This document shows, in pieces, positions 18,126 to 26,242 of a DNA stretch of 64,000 nucleotides. Below the pieces are notes generated by a model that saw only the letters and a list, made by a program, of their open reading frames with translations, was not told where the DNA came from and searched no databases. The DNA comes from Flavobacteriaceae bacterium (GTDB lineage Bacteria > Bacteroidota > Bacteroidia > Flavobacteriales > Flavobacteriaceae), in the NCBI GenBank assembly GCA_021647405.1, contig JAKIUU010000013.1:3078-67077 (forward strand). The letters are read 5' to 3'. A program made the translations under genes and the position numbers. Position 1 is the first letter of the stretch. Each line of letters starts with the position of its first letter.

Positions 18126-18824
18126 ATGTTGCCATTTTTACAACAAGTTTCTAAGCCTGTACAAGAATTGTTAGAGAACACCTCTCAAGAAAAATCGCTA
18201 TCTATTTTTAAACTTGTAATGGATGGGGGTCTCGGCGGTCAGATAATTATAGGTATTTTATTTGTGCTGCTAGCGATGGCTTTATACATATATTTCGAAC
18301 GTTTTTTTGCGATAAAAGCAGCCTCTAAGGTCGATAAAAACTTTATGAATCAGATTAAAGAGCAGGTTAGTAAAGGTAATTTAGAAGCCGCCAAGTTGCG
18401 CTGTACTCAAGATAATTCACCTACTGCCCGATTGATAGAAAAAGGCATTTCTAGAATTGGCAAACCTTTAGAAGATATCAATACTGCCATAGAAAATGCA
18501 GGTAAACTCGAAATTTACAACCTCGAAAAAAATGTGAGTATATTAGCTACAATTTCTGGAGCAGCCCCTATGTTGGGCTTTTTGGGAACTGTAATCGGTA
18601 TGATTGTTGCCATTCATCAGATTGCCAATGCAGGGGGACAAATAGATATCAAAATGTTGTCAGATGGTCTTTATACCGCTATGACGACAACTGTAGCTGG
18701 GCTAATTGTAGGGATTATAGCTTATGTTTCTTACAATCATTTGGTGGTAAGAACCGATAAGGTGGTGTATCAAATGGAAGCCACATCACTCGAGTTTTTA
18801 GATTTGTTAAACGAGCCTGTATAA
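18126..18824 (+). CDS. exbB: MotA/TolQ/ExbB proton-channel protein
   Basis: 232-residue inner-membrane protein that uses the proton gradient to energise TonB. Three hydrophobic segments are visible: about residues 38-58 (GQIIIGILFVLLAMALYIYF), 140-165 (ATISGAAPMLGFLGTVIGMI) and 185-205 (AMTTTVAGLIVGIIAYVSYN). The TVxG(M/T) and TTxAGL motifs are classic for TolQ/ExbB. It is the first gene of an exbB-exbD-tonB set that powers outer-membrane receptors. An 88-base gap carrying a palindromic repeat separates it from exbD. Confidence 0.92.
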   Translation: MLPFLQQVSKPVQELLENTSQEKSLSIFKLVMDGGLGGQIIIGILFVLLAMALYIYFERFFAIKAASKVDKNFMNQIKEQVSKGNLEAAKLRCTQDNSPTARLIEKGISRIGKPLEDINTAIENAGKLEIYNLEKNVSILATISGAAPMLGFLGTVIGMIVAIHQIANAGGQIDIKMLSDGLYTAMTTTVAGLIVGIIAYVSYNHLVVRTDKVVYQMEATSLEFLDLLNEPV

Positions 18825-18848
18825 AATATTGTTATTTGAGATGTGTGT

Positions 18849-18892
18849 CATTTCCGCACACCTGGGCCTGTCGGCAGACAGGGACGGAAATT
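18849..18892. repeat. Nested palindromic repeat between exbB and exbD
   Basis: An outer TTTCCG (18851-18856)/CGGAAA (18885-18890) pair encloses an inner GCCTGTC...GACAGGG hairpin. It is more G+C-rich than its surroundings. Its core resembles the CCTGC-type palindromes at 29701-29720 and 39221-39241. A dispersed intergenic repeat that may also act on the mRNA between two operon genes. Confidence 0.6.
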
Positions 18893-18912
18893 TAATTTTT
18901 TAATCACTTTCT

Positions 18913-19311
18913 ATGAATTTTAGAGGCAGAAACAAAGTCAATCCACAGTTCAATATGTCGTCTATGACGGATATTGTGTTTTTGTTACTGATATTTTTTA
19001 TGATAACATCTACTTTAGTAACCACAAGTGCTTTAGATATTATTTTACCCAAAGCCAGTGGTAAAACAGTAAATAAAAAGAATACTTCCATTACCATAAA
19101 AAAGAATTTGAAGTTCTATTTAAACGATAGTAAAAGCAGTACACCCGAATCTAGGGTAGAGTTTGCATTAAAAGCTTCCATCATAAATTTAAAAAATCCC
19201 GTTTTGGTCATTCGCGCCGAAGAAGGGGTACCTATTGAAAAGGTGGTTAAGATTATGGACATTGCCAACCGCAATAAATTCAAGGTTATTTTAGCTGTAA
19301 GACCCAAATAA
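18913..19311 (+). CDS. exbD: ExbD/TolR biopolymer transport protein
   Basis: 132 residues with a single N-terminal membrane segment, about residues 18-38 (MTDIVFLLLIFFMITSTLV), carrying the conserved Asp at the start of the helix (SMTDIVFLLLIFF), the proton-relay residue of ExbD/TolR. The remainder is periplasmic. It partners the ExbB at 18126 and is followed by a tonB-type gene after one base. The start at 18913 gives the usual N-terminus with a basic RGRNKVNPQFNMSS stretch. Confidence 0.92.
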   Translation: MNFRGRNKVNPQFNMSSMTDIVFLLLIFFMITSTLVTTSALDIILPKASGKTVNKKNTSITIKKNLKFYLNDSKSSTPESRVEFALKASIINLKNPVLVIRAEEGVPIEKVVKIMDIANRNKFKVILAVRPK

Positions 19312-19312
19312 G

Positions 19313-20137
19313 ATGGCTTTTTTAGATACCACATATAAAAAAAAATCGGCTGTTATTACAGTTGTTATATTGGTTTTTGTCATTTTAAGTCTTTTTATTT
19401 TCGGACTTAGTTATTTCGATCCACCCAAAGAATACGGCATGGCAGTTAATTTTGGCACGTCAAATATTGGCAGGGGTGAGGCTCAACCAAAAACAGTTCC
19501 CAAAGCAATACCTAAAAAAGTAAAAACCAAGCAAAAAGAAGTTGAAACAAATGTTAAAAAGCAAACACAGGTAAAAGAAAAGGTACTTACTCAAGATAAA
19601 ATTGAAGTGCCTGTAATTGCTAAAAAACCAGTTAAAAAGAAAAAAGTAATCCTTAAAAAAAAACCAATACCCATCAAAAAGAAAGCTGACCCTAAACCCG
19701 ACAAATCAACTACCGATGTTTTATCAAAGTTAATAAATGGGGTTAAAGATAAAACCAAAGGCAAAATCGGGGAGGGCACCGACACCAAACCAGGAAATAA
19801 AGGCCAGAATGATGGCGATTTAAACACAAAATCCTATTATGGAAAAGGTGGGAAAGGCAGTGGTGGTAATTATAATTTAGGAAATAGGAAGCCATTATTT
19901 AAACCAAAGCCTATTTATGATTGTAATGAAGAAGGACTGGTTGTGGTAAGTATTGAAGTTGATAATATGGGCAATGTTATCAGTGCCAATGCGGGTGTAA
20001 AAGGGTCGACAAATTCGGCGCCATGTTTGTTAGAACGCGCTAAAAATGCAGCCTTAAAAACAATGTGGCAGGCAGATGGTACAGCACCAAACAAACAAAT
20101 AGGAAGTATTATTTATAAATTTTCACTTTCAAATTAA
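19313..20137 (+). CDS. TonB-family energy transducer
   Basis: 274 residues: a short cytosolic start, one membrane helix (about 14-34, AVITVVILVFVILSLFIFGL), a long Lys/Pro-rich linker (about 60-130) with many KKxxP repeats, a Gly-rich stretch near 180 and a C-terminal TonB-like domain (GLVVVSIEVDNMGNVISANAG; LKTMWQADGTAPNKQIGSI). It transmits ExbB/ExbD energy across the periplasm to outer-membrane receptors. The start is one base after exbD, and the stop is two bases before folC, so all are probably one transcript. Confidence 0.87.
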   Translation: MAFLDTTYKKKSAVITVVILVFVILSLFIFGLSYFDPPKEYGMAVNFGTSNIGRGEAQPKTVPKAIPKKVKTKQKEVETNVKKQTQVKEKVLTQDKIEVPVIAKKPVKKKKVILKKKPIPIKKKADPKPDKSTTDVLSKLINGVKDKTKGKIGEGTDTKPGNKGQNDGDLNTKSYYGKGGKGSGGNYNLGNRKPLFKPKPIYDCNEEGLVVVSIEVDNMGNVISANAGVKGSTNSAPCLLERAKNAALKTMWQADGTAPNKQIGSIIYKFSLSN

Positions 20138-20139
20138 CT

Positions 20140-21357
20140 GTGACTTATCAAGCAACTTTAGATTGGCTGTTTTCTAAATTGCCAATGTATCAAAAAGTAG
20201 GAACAGCTGCTTTTAAAAAAGATTTAACCAACATTTTGGCATTGTCAAAACACCTTGATAATCCTCATAAAAAATTCAGTAGTATTCATGTGGCAGGCAC
20301 CAATGGCAAAGGTTCTACAAGCCATATGTTGGCTTCGGTTTTACAAGAAGCAGGTTATAAAGTAGGCCTTTATACTTCGCCTCATTTAAAAGATTTTAGA
20401 GAACGCATTAAAATAAACGGACAAGAGATTTCCAAGCAATTTGTCACTGATTTTGTAAAAGACAATAAAGCATTTTTAGAACAACAAGGCTTGTCCTTTT
20501 TTGAAATGACAGTAGGAATGGCATTTCACTATTTTGCTTTGCAAAATGTGGATGTAGCCATTGTTGAAGTTGGATTGGGAGGCCGTTTAGATTCTACAAA
20601 TATTATTACACCTGTGGTGTCGGTCATTACAAATATTTCGCTAGATCATACCCAGATGTTGGGCAATACGCTGGTTGAAATTGCCACCGAAAAAGCAGGA
20701 GTTATAAAACCCAATACCCCTGTAGTTGTCGGCGAAAAACAAGAAGAGGTAGCATCGGTTTTTATTGCAAGATCCAAGGAATTAAATAGTCCTATTGAAT
20801 TCGCTTTAGCACATAAAAATTTAGATTATCAAACCGATTTAAATGGTATCTACCAGTTAAAAAATTTTAAAACAGCAAATACTGTTTTAAATGTAATAGC
20901 CCAAAATGACTTTATTATACCCGATAAAGCCATCATAAAAGGGTTTTTAAATGTGGTTAAAAACACTGGATTTAGAGGACGCTGGCAAATTTTAAACGAT
21001 ATGCCAAAAGTTATTTGCGATACGGCTCATAATCTGGCAGGACTAACTTATGTGATGCAACAACTAAAAAAAGAAGTGTATGAAAATTTGCACATTGTTT
21101 TAGGGACTGTAGCTGATAAAAATTTGGAATTTATTTTGCCTTTATTTCCTAAAAATGCCATTTACTATTTTTGTAAGCCCAATATCCCACGAGGTTTAGA
21201 TGCTGCTGTATTGCAAGAAAAAGCTTTAAAATTTAACCTATCAGGTAGGGTTTATTCTTGTGTAGAGACAGCTTATAAATCGGCCTTAAATAAGGCTCTA
21301 AAAAAAGACTTTATCTTTATTGGCGGAAGCAATTTTGTGGTGGCAGAAGTTCTATAA
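20140..21357 (+). CDS. folC: Bifunctional folylpolyglutamate/dihydrofolate synthase
   Basis: ATP-dependent Mur-ligase-fold enzyme that adds glutamate to dihydropteroate and to folates. 405 residues. The start is GTG at 20140; the resulting N-terminus TYQATLDWLFSKLPMYQKVG is the normal one for the family and no ATG fits. Motifs: ATP loop HVAGTNGKGSTSHMLA near residue 50, LYTSPHLKDFRERI near 78, EVGLGGRLDSTN near 145, SLDHTQMLG near 170. It follows the tonB stop by two bases. Two tRNA-Val genes come next. Confidence 0.94.
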   Translation: MTYQATLDWLFSKLPMYQKVGTAAFKKDLTNILALSKHLDNPHKKFSSIHVAGTNGKGSTSHMLASVLQEAGYKVGLYTSPHLKDFRERIKINGQEISKQFVTDFVKDNKAFLEQQGLSFFEMTVGMAFHYFALQNVDVAIVEVGLGGRLDSTNIITPVVSVITNISLDHTQMLGNTLVEIATEKAGVIKPNTPVVVGEKQEEVASVFIARSKELNSPIEFALAHKNLDYQTDLNGIYQLKNFKTANTVLNVIAQNDFIIPDKAIIKGFLNVVKNTGFRGRWQILNDMPKVICDTAHNLAGLTYVMQQLKKEVYENLHIVLGTVADKNLEFILPLFPKNAIYYFCKPNIPRGLDAAVLQEKALKFNLSGRVYSCVETAYKSALNKALKKDFIFIGGSNFVVAEVL

Positions 21358-21374
21358 TATTTTTCGTAAAAAGC

Positions 21375-21405
21375 TTTGTAAGAATAAAAAACTCATTTAT
21401 ATTTG
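21375..21405 (+). promoter_or_regulatory. Promoter of tRNA-Val(UAC)
   Basis: TTTG (21375-21378), 19-base spacer, TATATTTG (21398-21405): a good match to the Bacteroidota promoter. It lies 10 bases before the tRNA. Confidence 0.7.
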
Positions 21406-21415
21406 CGTCCGCTTA

Positions 21416-21490
21416 GGGCAATTAGCTCAGCTGGTTCAGAGCACCTCGTTTACACCGAGGGGGTCGGGGGTTCGAACCCCTCATTGCCCA
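21416..21490 (+). tRNA. tRNA-Val (anticodon UAC)
   Basis: Cloverleaf can be drawn by eye: acceptor GGGCAAT/ATTGCCC with discriminator A, D-arm GCTC/GAGC, anticodon arm CCTCG-TTTACAC-CGAGG giving anticodon TAC, five-base variable region, T-arm GGGGG-TTCGAAC-CCCTC. The 3' CCA is not encoded. A terminator follows. Confidence 0.95.
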
Positions 21491-21497
21491 CATTATT

Positions 21498-21529
21498 AAA
21501 AAAATCCGCACATCAGTGCGGATTTTTTT
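21498..21529 (+). terminator. Terminator after tRNA-Val(UAC)
   Basis: AAAAAAATCCGCAC, loop ATCA, GTGCGGATTTTTTT: a perfect stem with a T-run, eight bases past the tRNA. Confidence 0.9.
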
Positions 21530-21606
21530 TAGTTGCAGTAGTGAACAAACTAGGAAAAAAACGCAGTCAGCCCCGAAATGATGAGATTTGTATTTTTATA
21601 CAAACG

Positions 21607-21641
21607 TTTGTTATTTTTTCTTAAATATTAATTTAAATTTG
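21607..21641 (+). promoter_or_regulatory. Promoter of tRNA-Val(GAC)
   Basis: TTTG (21607-21610), 23-base spacer, TAAATTTG (21634-21641), ending 13 bases before the tRNA. The spacer is at the long end of the accepted range. Confidence 0.55.
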
Positions 21642-21654
21642 ACCTTTCTAAAAT

Positions 21655-21729
21655 GGGCTCTTAACTCAGTTGGTTTAGAGTGTTACCTTGACAGGGTAGA
21701 AGTCGCTGGTTCGAATCCAGTAGGGCCCA
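21655..21729 (+). tRNA. tRNA-Val (anticodon GAC)
   Basis: Acceptor GGGCTCT/AGGGCCC with two wobble or mismatched pairs, D-arm ACTC/GAGT, anticodon arm TTACC-TTGACAG-GGTAG giving anticodon GAC, T-arm GCTGG-TTCGAAT-CCAGT, discriminator A. Together with the UAC tRNA it covers the valine codons. Its 3' end recurs 380 bases downstream. Confidence 0.93.
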
Positions 21730-21738
21730 CATCAAGCA
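21714..21738 (+). repeat. 25-bp direct repeat, copy 1 (tRNA-Val 3' end)
   Basis: Covers the end of the T-arm, the acceptor strand and nine bases beyond tRNA-Val(GAC). An identical 25-base copy sits at 22094-22118. The pair flanks the tandem-repeat segment like attachment-site repeats. Confidence 0.85.
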
Positions 21739-21825
21739 CAATCTCAATGCTGAATGCATTAGGATTTTTGTTTTTAGACAAGCAAAGCTTGCTTTGTTTT
21801 GCAAAAAAACAAAAAGACTTCAAAA

Positions 21826-22093
21826 GCGTAGCTTTTGGGATTGTATTTGCAAAAGTAGTTTTATCTGGATCACCGCAGGTAATCCAGTGATATTTTGTGT
21901 TCAAGTTTTGATTTGAATACGCAATTTAAAGCGTAGCTTTTGGGATTGTATTTGCAAAAGTAGTTTTATCTGGATCACCGCAGGTAATCCAGTGATATTT
22001 TGTGTTCAAGTTTTGATTTGAATACGCAATTTAAAGCGCAGCTTTTGGGATTGTATTTGCAGAAGTTGGTTTTATCTGGATCACCGCAGGGGT
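21826..22093 (+). repeat. 105-bp tandem repeat array, about 2.6 copies
   Basis: Unit starts at 21826, 21931 and 22036, exactly 105 bases apart. Copies 1 and 2 are almost identical; the third is shorter, carries several substitutions and runs into the second tRNA 3'-end copy. Each unit contains CTGGATCACCGCAGGTAATC, most of an inverted repeat that imitates a T-arm, and a CAAAAGCGTAGCTTTTG-like hairpin at the junction. No open frame of note. It fills the 458-base gap between tRNA-Val and the GH20 gene. Confidence 0.9.
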
Positions 22094-22118
22094 AATCCAG
22101 TAGGGCCCACATCAAGCA
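22094..22118 (+). repeat. 25-bp direct repeat, copy 2 (detached tRNA-Val 3' end)
   Basis: Identical to 21714-21738. The original tRNA terminator appears to follow this copy (22118-22151) rather than the intact tRNA, so the intervening 380 bases look like an insertion between tRNA and terminator. Confidence 0.85.
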
Positions 22119-22151
22119 AAAAGTCCGACACATTCCTGCATCGGACTTTTT
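22118..22151 (+). terminator. Terminator of the tRNA-Val(GAC) unit
   Basis: AAAAAGTCCGA (22118-22128) pairs with TCGGACTTTTT (22141-22151) around a 12-base loop, followed by more T. It may also serve the GH20 operon arriving from the other side. Confidence 0.8.
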
Positions 22152-22187
22152 TTTAACAAATAATTAATATAACAATATGAAATAGTG

Positions 22188-24074
22188 TTATTTACTAATT
22201 CTCTTTACCAGTTCGGCTCTGGGAATTATCAATACCCTACCAATAGGTTTTCCATCTCTAAAGGTTTGTGTTCTAAGATTGAGATCGCCATTGGGTATTT
22301 CGAAAGCACCACTGTATTTTACGCCAAATTGTACAGGGTATGTGTTATTTATTGTATAGTAGATAGCTGTATTGGGAACATTATTTTCTAGTTTACACAT
22401 TAAGATATCATTGTCTTTATGCACTTTAACAATGGGGTCATAAACAGCTTTAGAAATGTTGATTTTTTTGCTGTCAAATAACCTAAATTGATTTTCAACT
22501 CTATAGATAAAATCATTCCAATTTTTATTTATTTTAGGACTCCAAAGTGTTTCGGAAATGGCAAATGCTCTGGGATAGGTCATATAATAAGCGAAAGACA
22601 TACTCGGAACAGATTCTGTCCATAAATTTCCTTGCCCACCTAATATGTATTTTGGGTTGATACCTTTTGGGATTGGTTCAAAACGGTATGATTTTTTTAG
22701 AGAAAGTGACGCATAGATAGGATTCTCTATGCTTAAATCTCCTTGGGTATAATCTAAATAGGCAAAAGTAGTTGGAGACATTATAACATCGTGTCCCATT
22801 TTTGCAGCTTCTATGCCACCTTTCATACCCCTCCAACTCATAACAGTAGCTTCTTCGGCCAAACCACCTTCTAATATTTCATCCCAGCCTATCATTTTTT
22901 TACCTTTACTATTAATTATCTTTTCTACGCGTTTAACAAAATAGCTTTGAAGTTCCCCACCATCTTTCAGGTTATTTTTTTTCATAAAATTTTGAACATT
23001 GGGGTCACTTTCCCAATAGCCATGATAACACTCATCTCCTCCCATATGTATGTATTGACCAGGGAAAAGTGCTGCAATTTCAGTAAAAACTTTATCAACA
23101 AATTTATATACCTTTTCGTCAGTTGGGTTTAGCATATTTTCAATAAGCATTTTAAATTTTCCGTCGCCATACCATTCTGCAAATTTAACCCCCGGGCTCA
23201 CAAATTTCGGTTCTTTTTTAGTGGAAAGTTCAGGGTAGGCAGCTAGAACAGCCATGCTATGGCCGGGCATATCAATTTCGGGAATTATGGTAATATTTCT
23301 ATCGGATGCATAGTTTATAACATCTTTAATTTGTTCTTGAGTATAAAAACCGCCATAGCTAGCCTTTTCTCCTTTTTTTGGATAGGGTCTGTCTTTCCCA
23401 AAACGGCCATATCGTTTAACCCGCCAAGCCCCAATTTCTGTTAATTTAGGTAGCGACTTTATTTCAATACGCCATCCTTGATCATCTGTTAAGTGCCAAT
23501 GAAAAATATTAAATTTATATTGAGACATTTTGTCAATATAGGCTTTCACTTCATTGACTGTAAAGAAGTGCCGGCTTACATCAAGCATCAATCCGCGCCA
23601 AGCAAATCTTGGATAATCTTTAATTTTACAGCCACTAATTTTAATAGGAAATTTTCTGTTAGAAGCCATTAATGAGGTACTAATAAGTTGCTGTAAGCTT
23701 TTAAACCCGTTAAAAATACCAGAAGGTTCATTTGCCGTAAGTTTTATGTAATTTTCACTAATCTCTAATACATACCCTTCTTTTCCAAGTTCTTTGTTGT
23801 ATTTTTTAAATTGAGCGATATTTAAAATCTTGGTTTTATACTTTTTAGAATGCTTTATATTTGTTTTAATGCCATTGCTTATCAAGAATTCCTGAAATAA
23901 ATTAGTGTATATTTCAACTTGATTGTCATTATATGAAACGTTTATACCTAATGGGTTATTTATAATAAAAGCAGTGTTGGTTGGTTGGTAGCTTACAGGA
24001 GCAGGAATAATAGAATTTTGAGCATTAATTTGTTGAATAATGACTATAAATAGAAGTAATATTTTATTTTTCAT
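22188..24074 (-). CDS. Beta-N-acetylhexosaminidase, glycoside hydrolase family 20
   Basis: Exported GH20 enzyme that removes terminal GlcNAc/GalNAc from chitin oligomers, peptidoglycan fragments or glycans, by substrate-assisted catalysis. I start it at the ATG at 24074 (628 residues), giving signal peptide MKNKILLLFIVIIQQINAQ; the frame extends to 24110 without a better start. After a GH20b-like N-terminal domain (to about residue 145), the TIM barrel begins at FAWRGLMLDVSRHF; the catalytic Asp-Glu pair lies in HMGGDECYHG near residue 345; W and Y residues of the pocket follow (MIGWDEILEGG). A C-terminal beta domain closes the protein. It is co-directional with the NagB-PIG-L gene 45 bases upstream. 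Confidence 0.94.
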   Translation of the reverse strand: MKNKILLLFIVIIQQINAQNSIIPAPVSYQPTNTAFIINNPLGINVSYNDNQVEIYTNLFQEFLISNGIKTNIKHSKKYKTKILNIAQFKKYNKELGKEGYVLEISENYIKLTANEPSGIFNGFKSLQQLISTSLMASNRKFPIKISGCKIKDYPRFAWRGLMLDVSRHFFTVNEVKAYIDKMSQYKFNIFHWHLTDDQGWRIEIKSLPKLTEIGAWRVKRYGRFGKDRPYPKKGEKASYGGFYTQEQIKDVINYASDRNITIIPEIDMPGHSMAVLAAYPELSTKKEPKFVSPGVKFAEWYGDGKFKMLIENMLNPTDEKVYKFVDKVFTEIAALFPGQYIHMGGDECYHGYWESDPNVQNFMKKNNLKDGGELQSYFVKRVEKIINSKGKKMIGWDEILEGGLAEEATVMSWRGMKGGIEAAKMGHDVIMSPTTFAYLDYTQGDLSIENPIYASLSLKKSYRFEPIPKGINPKYILGGQGNLWTESVPSMSFAYYMTYPRAFAISETLWSPKINKNWNDFIYRVENQFRLFDSKKINISKAVYDPIVKVHKDNDILMCKLENNVPNTAIYYTINNTYPVQFGVKYSGAFEIPNGDLNLRTQTFRDGKPIGRVLIIPRAELVKRISK

Positions 24075-24119
24075 AGGATAATTATTAAATTTAGTTATTA
24101 AAAATAACAATGAAATTAA

Positions 24120-26045
24120 TTATAAATAATATCTTTTAAACGCTTCAATAGCAGCATAGTCTGCCAATCCTAGGGCATTGTACTTTTTTGCTGTTAACTC
24201 ATTTCTATCTTCCACTCTTACCCAAAATTCTCTATAATCATCACCTTTAAACATGACACCATCTTTTTGCGATTGGTGATAAAAAATAGCATGTCTCTTC
24301 TTTAAAACTTGATCAGGACTCATAGGCACTGCCATGTCTATTTCGTAAGTTTCCCATTCATGCCAAGCGCCTCTGTACAGCCAAATCCAACAATTTTTCA
24401 TAAAAGGTTTGGTTTTTAAGACATCTAATGTTAAAAATAAGGCGTTTAGACAAACTTCGTGAGTACCATGGGGATCGGCTAAATCGCCAGCTGCATAAAT
24501 TTGATGGGGTTTTATTTCATCAATAATGTTACACATAATATCAATATCTTGTTTGGATAATTTATTCTTTTTTATAGTTCCTGTTTCATAAAAAGGAAGA
24601 TCTAAAAAGTGGACTTGATTGTCGGGCAAACCTAAATAACGTGTGGCAGCTATAGATTCATGGTGGCGGATATCACCTTTTAATTTTCGAACTTCGTGGC
24701 TATCAACGCGATTGGTTTTTTTATTTTTAATTGCACCAATAATATTTTGAATATTTTTAGAAGGGTTTAAACCCTTACTAACTTCTGCAAATTTGAGTGA
24801 TTCTTCGTCAGAAACCGCAATATTACCTGAAGTTTGATAAACCACATGAACAGTGTGACCCTGTTCTACCAACCTGTCAAAAGTGCCCCCCATTGAGATA
24901 ACATCATCATCTGGGTGCGGACTAAAAATAAGAACTCTTTTTTTAGCGGGTAAAGCACGTTCGGGTCTATTTGTATCATCAGCATTTGGTTTACCGCCTG
25001 GCCATCCAGTAATGGTATGCTGTAATACATTAAACATTTTTATGTTTAAATCATAAGCTGTACCTTCTTCTATTAACAAACCAGACATGCCATTGTTGTT
25101 GTAATCTTTGTCTGTTAATTTAAGAATTGATTTATTTTGTAACTCACTTAGCCAAACCACTGCTTTGCGTTTTAAATCGTTTGTCCAAAGGCATGACGAT
25201 ACCAACCAAGGTGTTTTAACCCGTGTTAGTTCTGAAGCTGCTTGTGTGTCTAATACAAAGGTTGTGTTATCGTGTTTCTGTAAATAGGAGGCAGGAACCT
25301 CTGAGGAAATTGTCCCTTCGATGGTTTTTCTAATAATAGAAGCTTTATTTATACCCCAACCTAAAAGTACAATTCGTCTGGCTTTACGGATGGTACCAAT
25401 ACCCATAGTTATGGCTCTTCTAGGGACGTTATCTATTCCTAAAAAGTCGGGTGCAGCATCTGCTCGGGTAATATAGTCTAATGTTATATTTCTTGTGCCA
25501 GAATTAAAATGAGATCCAGGTTCATTAAAACCTACATGACCTGTACGGCCGATACCTAATAATTGAAAATCTAATCCACCAACTTCTGCTATTTTAATAT
25601 CGTAATCAATACAATACTGGTATAATTCAGAATTTGGAATACTGCCATTAGGGATGTTAATGTTTTCGGGTAAAATATCAATATGGTTGAACAAGTGCTC
25701 ATGCATAAAGTAATAATAACTTTGGATATTATCTTCAACCATAGGATAATATTCATCCAAATTAAAAGTGATAACATTGGCAAAGCTCAGGCCTTCTTCT
25801 TGGTGCATTCTCACCAATTCTTCATACACATTAATAGGCGAAGAGCCCGTTGCTAAACCTAAAACACAGTGTTTATTATTTTTATTTTTTTGTCTTATTA
25901 AAGTAGCAATTTCTTGTGCCACTAAAACTGATGCCAAATTTGAGTCTTCAAAAATAACATTGTGAATTTTTTCAAATCTTGTTTCTTCAAACATTCCCGA
26001 AGGTGTGTGTGAGATGTTATTATTATTAAATTCACTTTTTAACAT
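24120..26045 (-). CDS. nagB: Glucosamine-6-phosphate deaminase fused to a PIG-L/LmbE domain
   Basis: 641 residues. The first ~280 form a complete NagB: LGLATGSSPINVYEEL near 60, NLDEYYPM near 98, GIGRTGHVGFNEPGS near 165 and LLGWGINKASIIRKTIEG near 235. It converts glucosamine-6-P to fructose-6-P and ammonia. The second part, from about 365, is a PIG-L deacetylase-like domain (FSPHPDDDVISMGGTFDRL, DLADPHGTHEVC) with the zinc ligands His-Asp-Asp and a distal His. This two-domain form is common in Bacteroidota. Whether the PIG-L part deacetylates a GlcNAc derivative is not known to me. Operon with the GH20 gene; divergent from a LytS/LytTR pair. Confidence 0.93.
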   Translation of the reverse strand: MLKSEFNNNNISHTPSGMFEETRFEKIHNVIFEDSNLASVLVAQEIATLIRQKNKNNKHCVLGLATGSSPINVYEELVRMHQEEGLSFANVITFNLDEYYPMVEDNIQSYYYFMHEHLFNHIDILPENINIPNGSIPNSELYQYCIDYDIKIAEVGGLDFQLLGIGRTGHVGFNEPGSHFNSGTRNITLDYITRADAAPDFLGIDNVPRRAITMGIGTIRKARRIVLLGWGINKASIIRKTIEGTISSEVPASYLQKHDNTTFVLDTQAASELTRVKTPWLVSSCLWTNDLKRKAVVWLSELQNKSILKLTDKDYNNNGMSGLLIEEGTAYDLNIKMFNVLQHTITGWPGGKPNADDTNRPERALPAKKRVLIFSPHPDDDVISMGGTFDRLVEQGHTVHVVYQTSGNIAVSDEESLKFAEVSKGLNPSKNIQNIIGAIKNKKTNRVDSHEVRKLKGDIRHHESIAATRYLGLPDNQVHFLDLPFYETGTIKKNKLSKQDIDIMCNIIDEIKPHQIYAAGDLADPHGTHEVCLNALFLTLDVLKTKPFMKNCWIWLYRGAWHEWETYEIDMAVPMSPDQVLKKRHAIFYHQSQKDGVMFKGDDYREFWVRVEDRNELTAKKYNALGLADYAAIEAFKRYYL

Positions 26046-26078
26046 AAACGTAAGAGTTTACAATTAGCACTGTATATT

Positions 26079-26109
26079 AGTATATAATATACTTATTAGG
26101 GCAAATGTA
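26079..26109 (-). promoter_or_regulatory. Promoter/operator of the nagB-GH20 operon
   Basis: Minus strand 26109-26102 reads TACATTTG, a -7 element. Just downstream, 26079-26093 is the perfect palindrome AGTATATAATATACT, a plausible operator. No clear -33 TTG. Confidence 0.45.
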
Positions 26110-26117
26110 GTACTGAA

Positions 26118-26125
26118 CCCCCCCC
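26118..26125. repeat. Run of eight C in the divergent nagB/lytS promoter region
   Basis: Eight consecutive C in a strongly A/T-rich intergenic region. It lies 9-16 bases upstream of the minus-strand -7 element and 27-34 bases upstream of the plus-strand one, that is, in both promoter spacers/-33 regions. Confidence 0.8.
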
Positions 26126-26151
26126 TGTAAAAATTTAATATACTAAATACA

Positions 26152-26235
26152 TAAATTTGACAATGAACGACCTTTATTTTGCTATAAAGCAGATTATAGC
26201 AAAATTTGATCTAATAGACTTTGAGTTTATTAGAT
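26152..26235 (+). promoter_or_regulatory. lytS promoter with two inverted repeats in the leader
   Basis: TAAATTTG at 26152-26159 is a -7 element. Downstream, ATTTTGCTATAA (26176-26187) and TTATAGCAAAAT (26194-26205) form a perfect 12-bp inverted repeat, and ATCTAATA (26209-26216)/TATTAGAT (26228-26235) a perfect 8-bp one. The second ends seven bases before the ATG. They may be binding sites of the LytTR regulator or leader hairpins. Confidence 0.55.
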
Positions 26236-26242
26236 TTGTTAT

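Noticed and set aside
21403..21890. Open frames of 73 and 100 codons across the tRNA-Val genes and the repeat array
   Set aside because: They run through tRNA genes and the tandem repeat and have no family resemblance.
21826..22093. Tandem 105-bp units considered as a CRISPR array
   Set aside because: The whole unit repeats, with no constant-repeat/variable-spacer pattern, and no cas genes are near.
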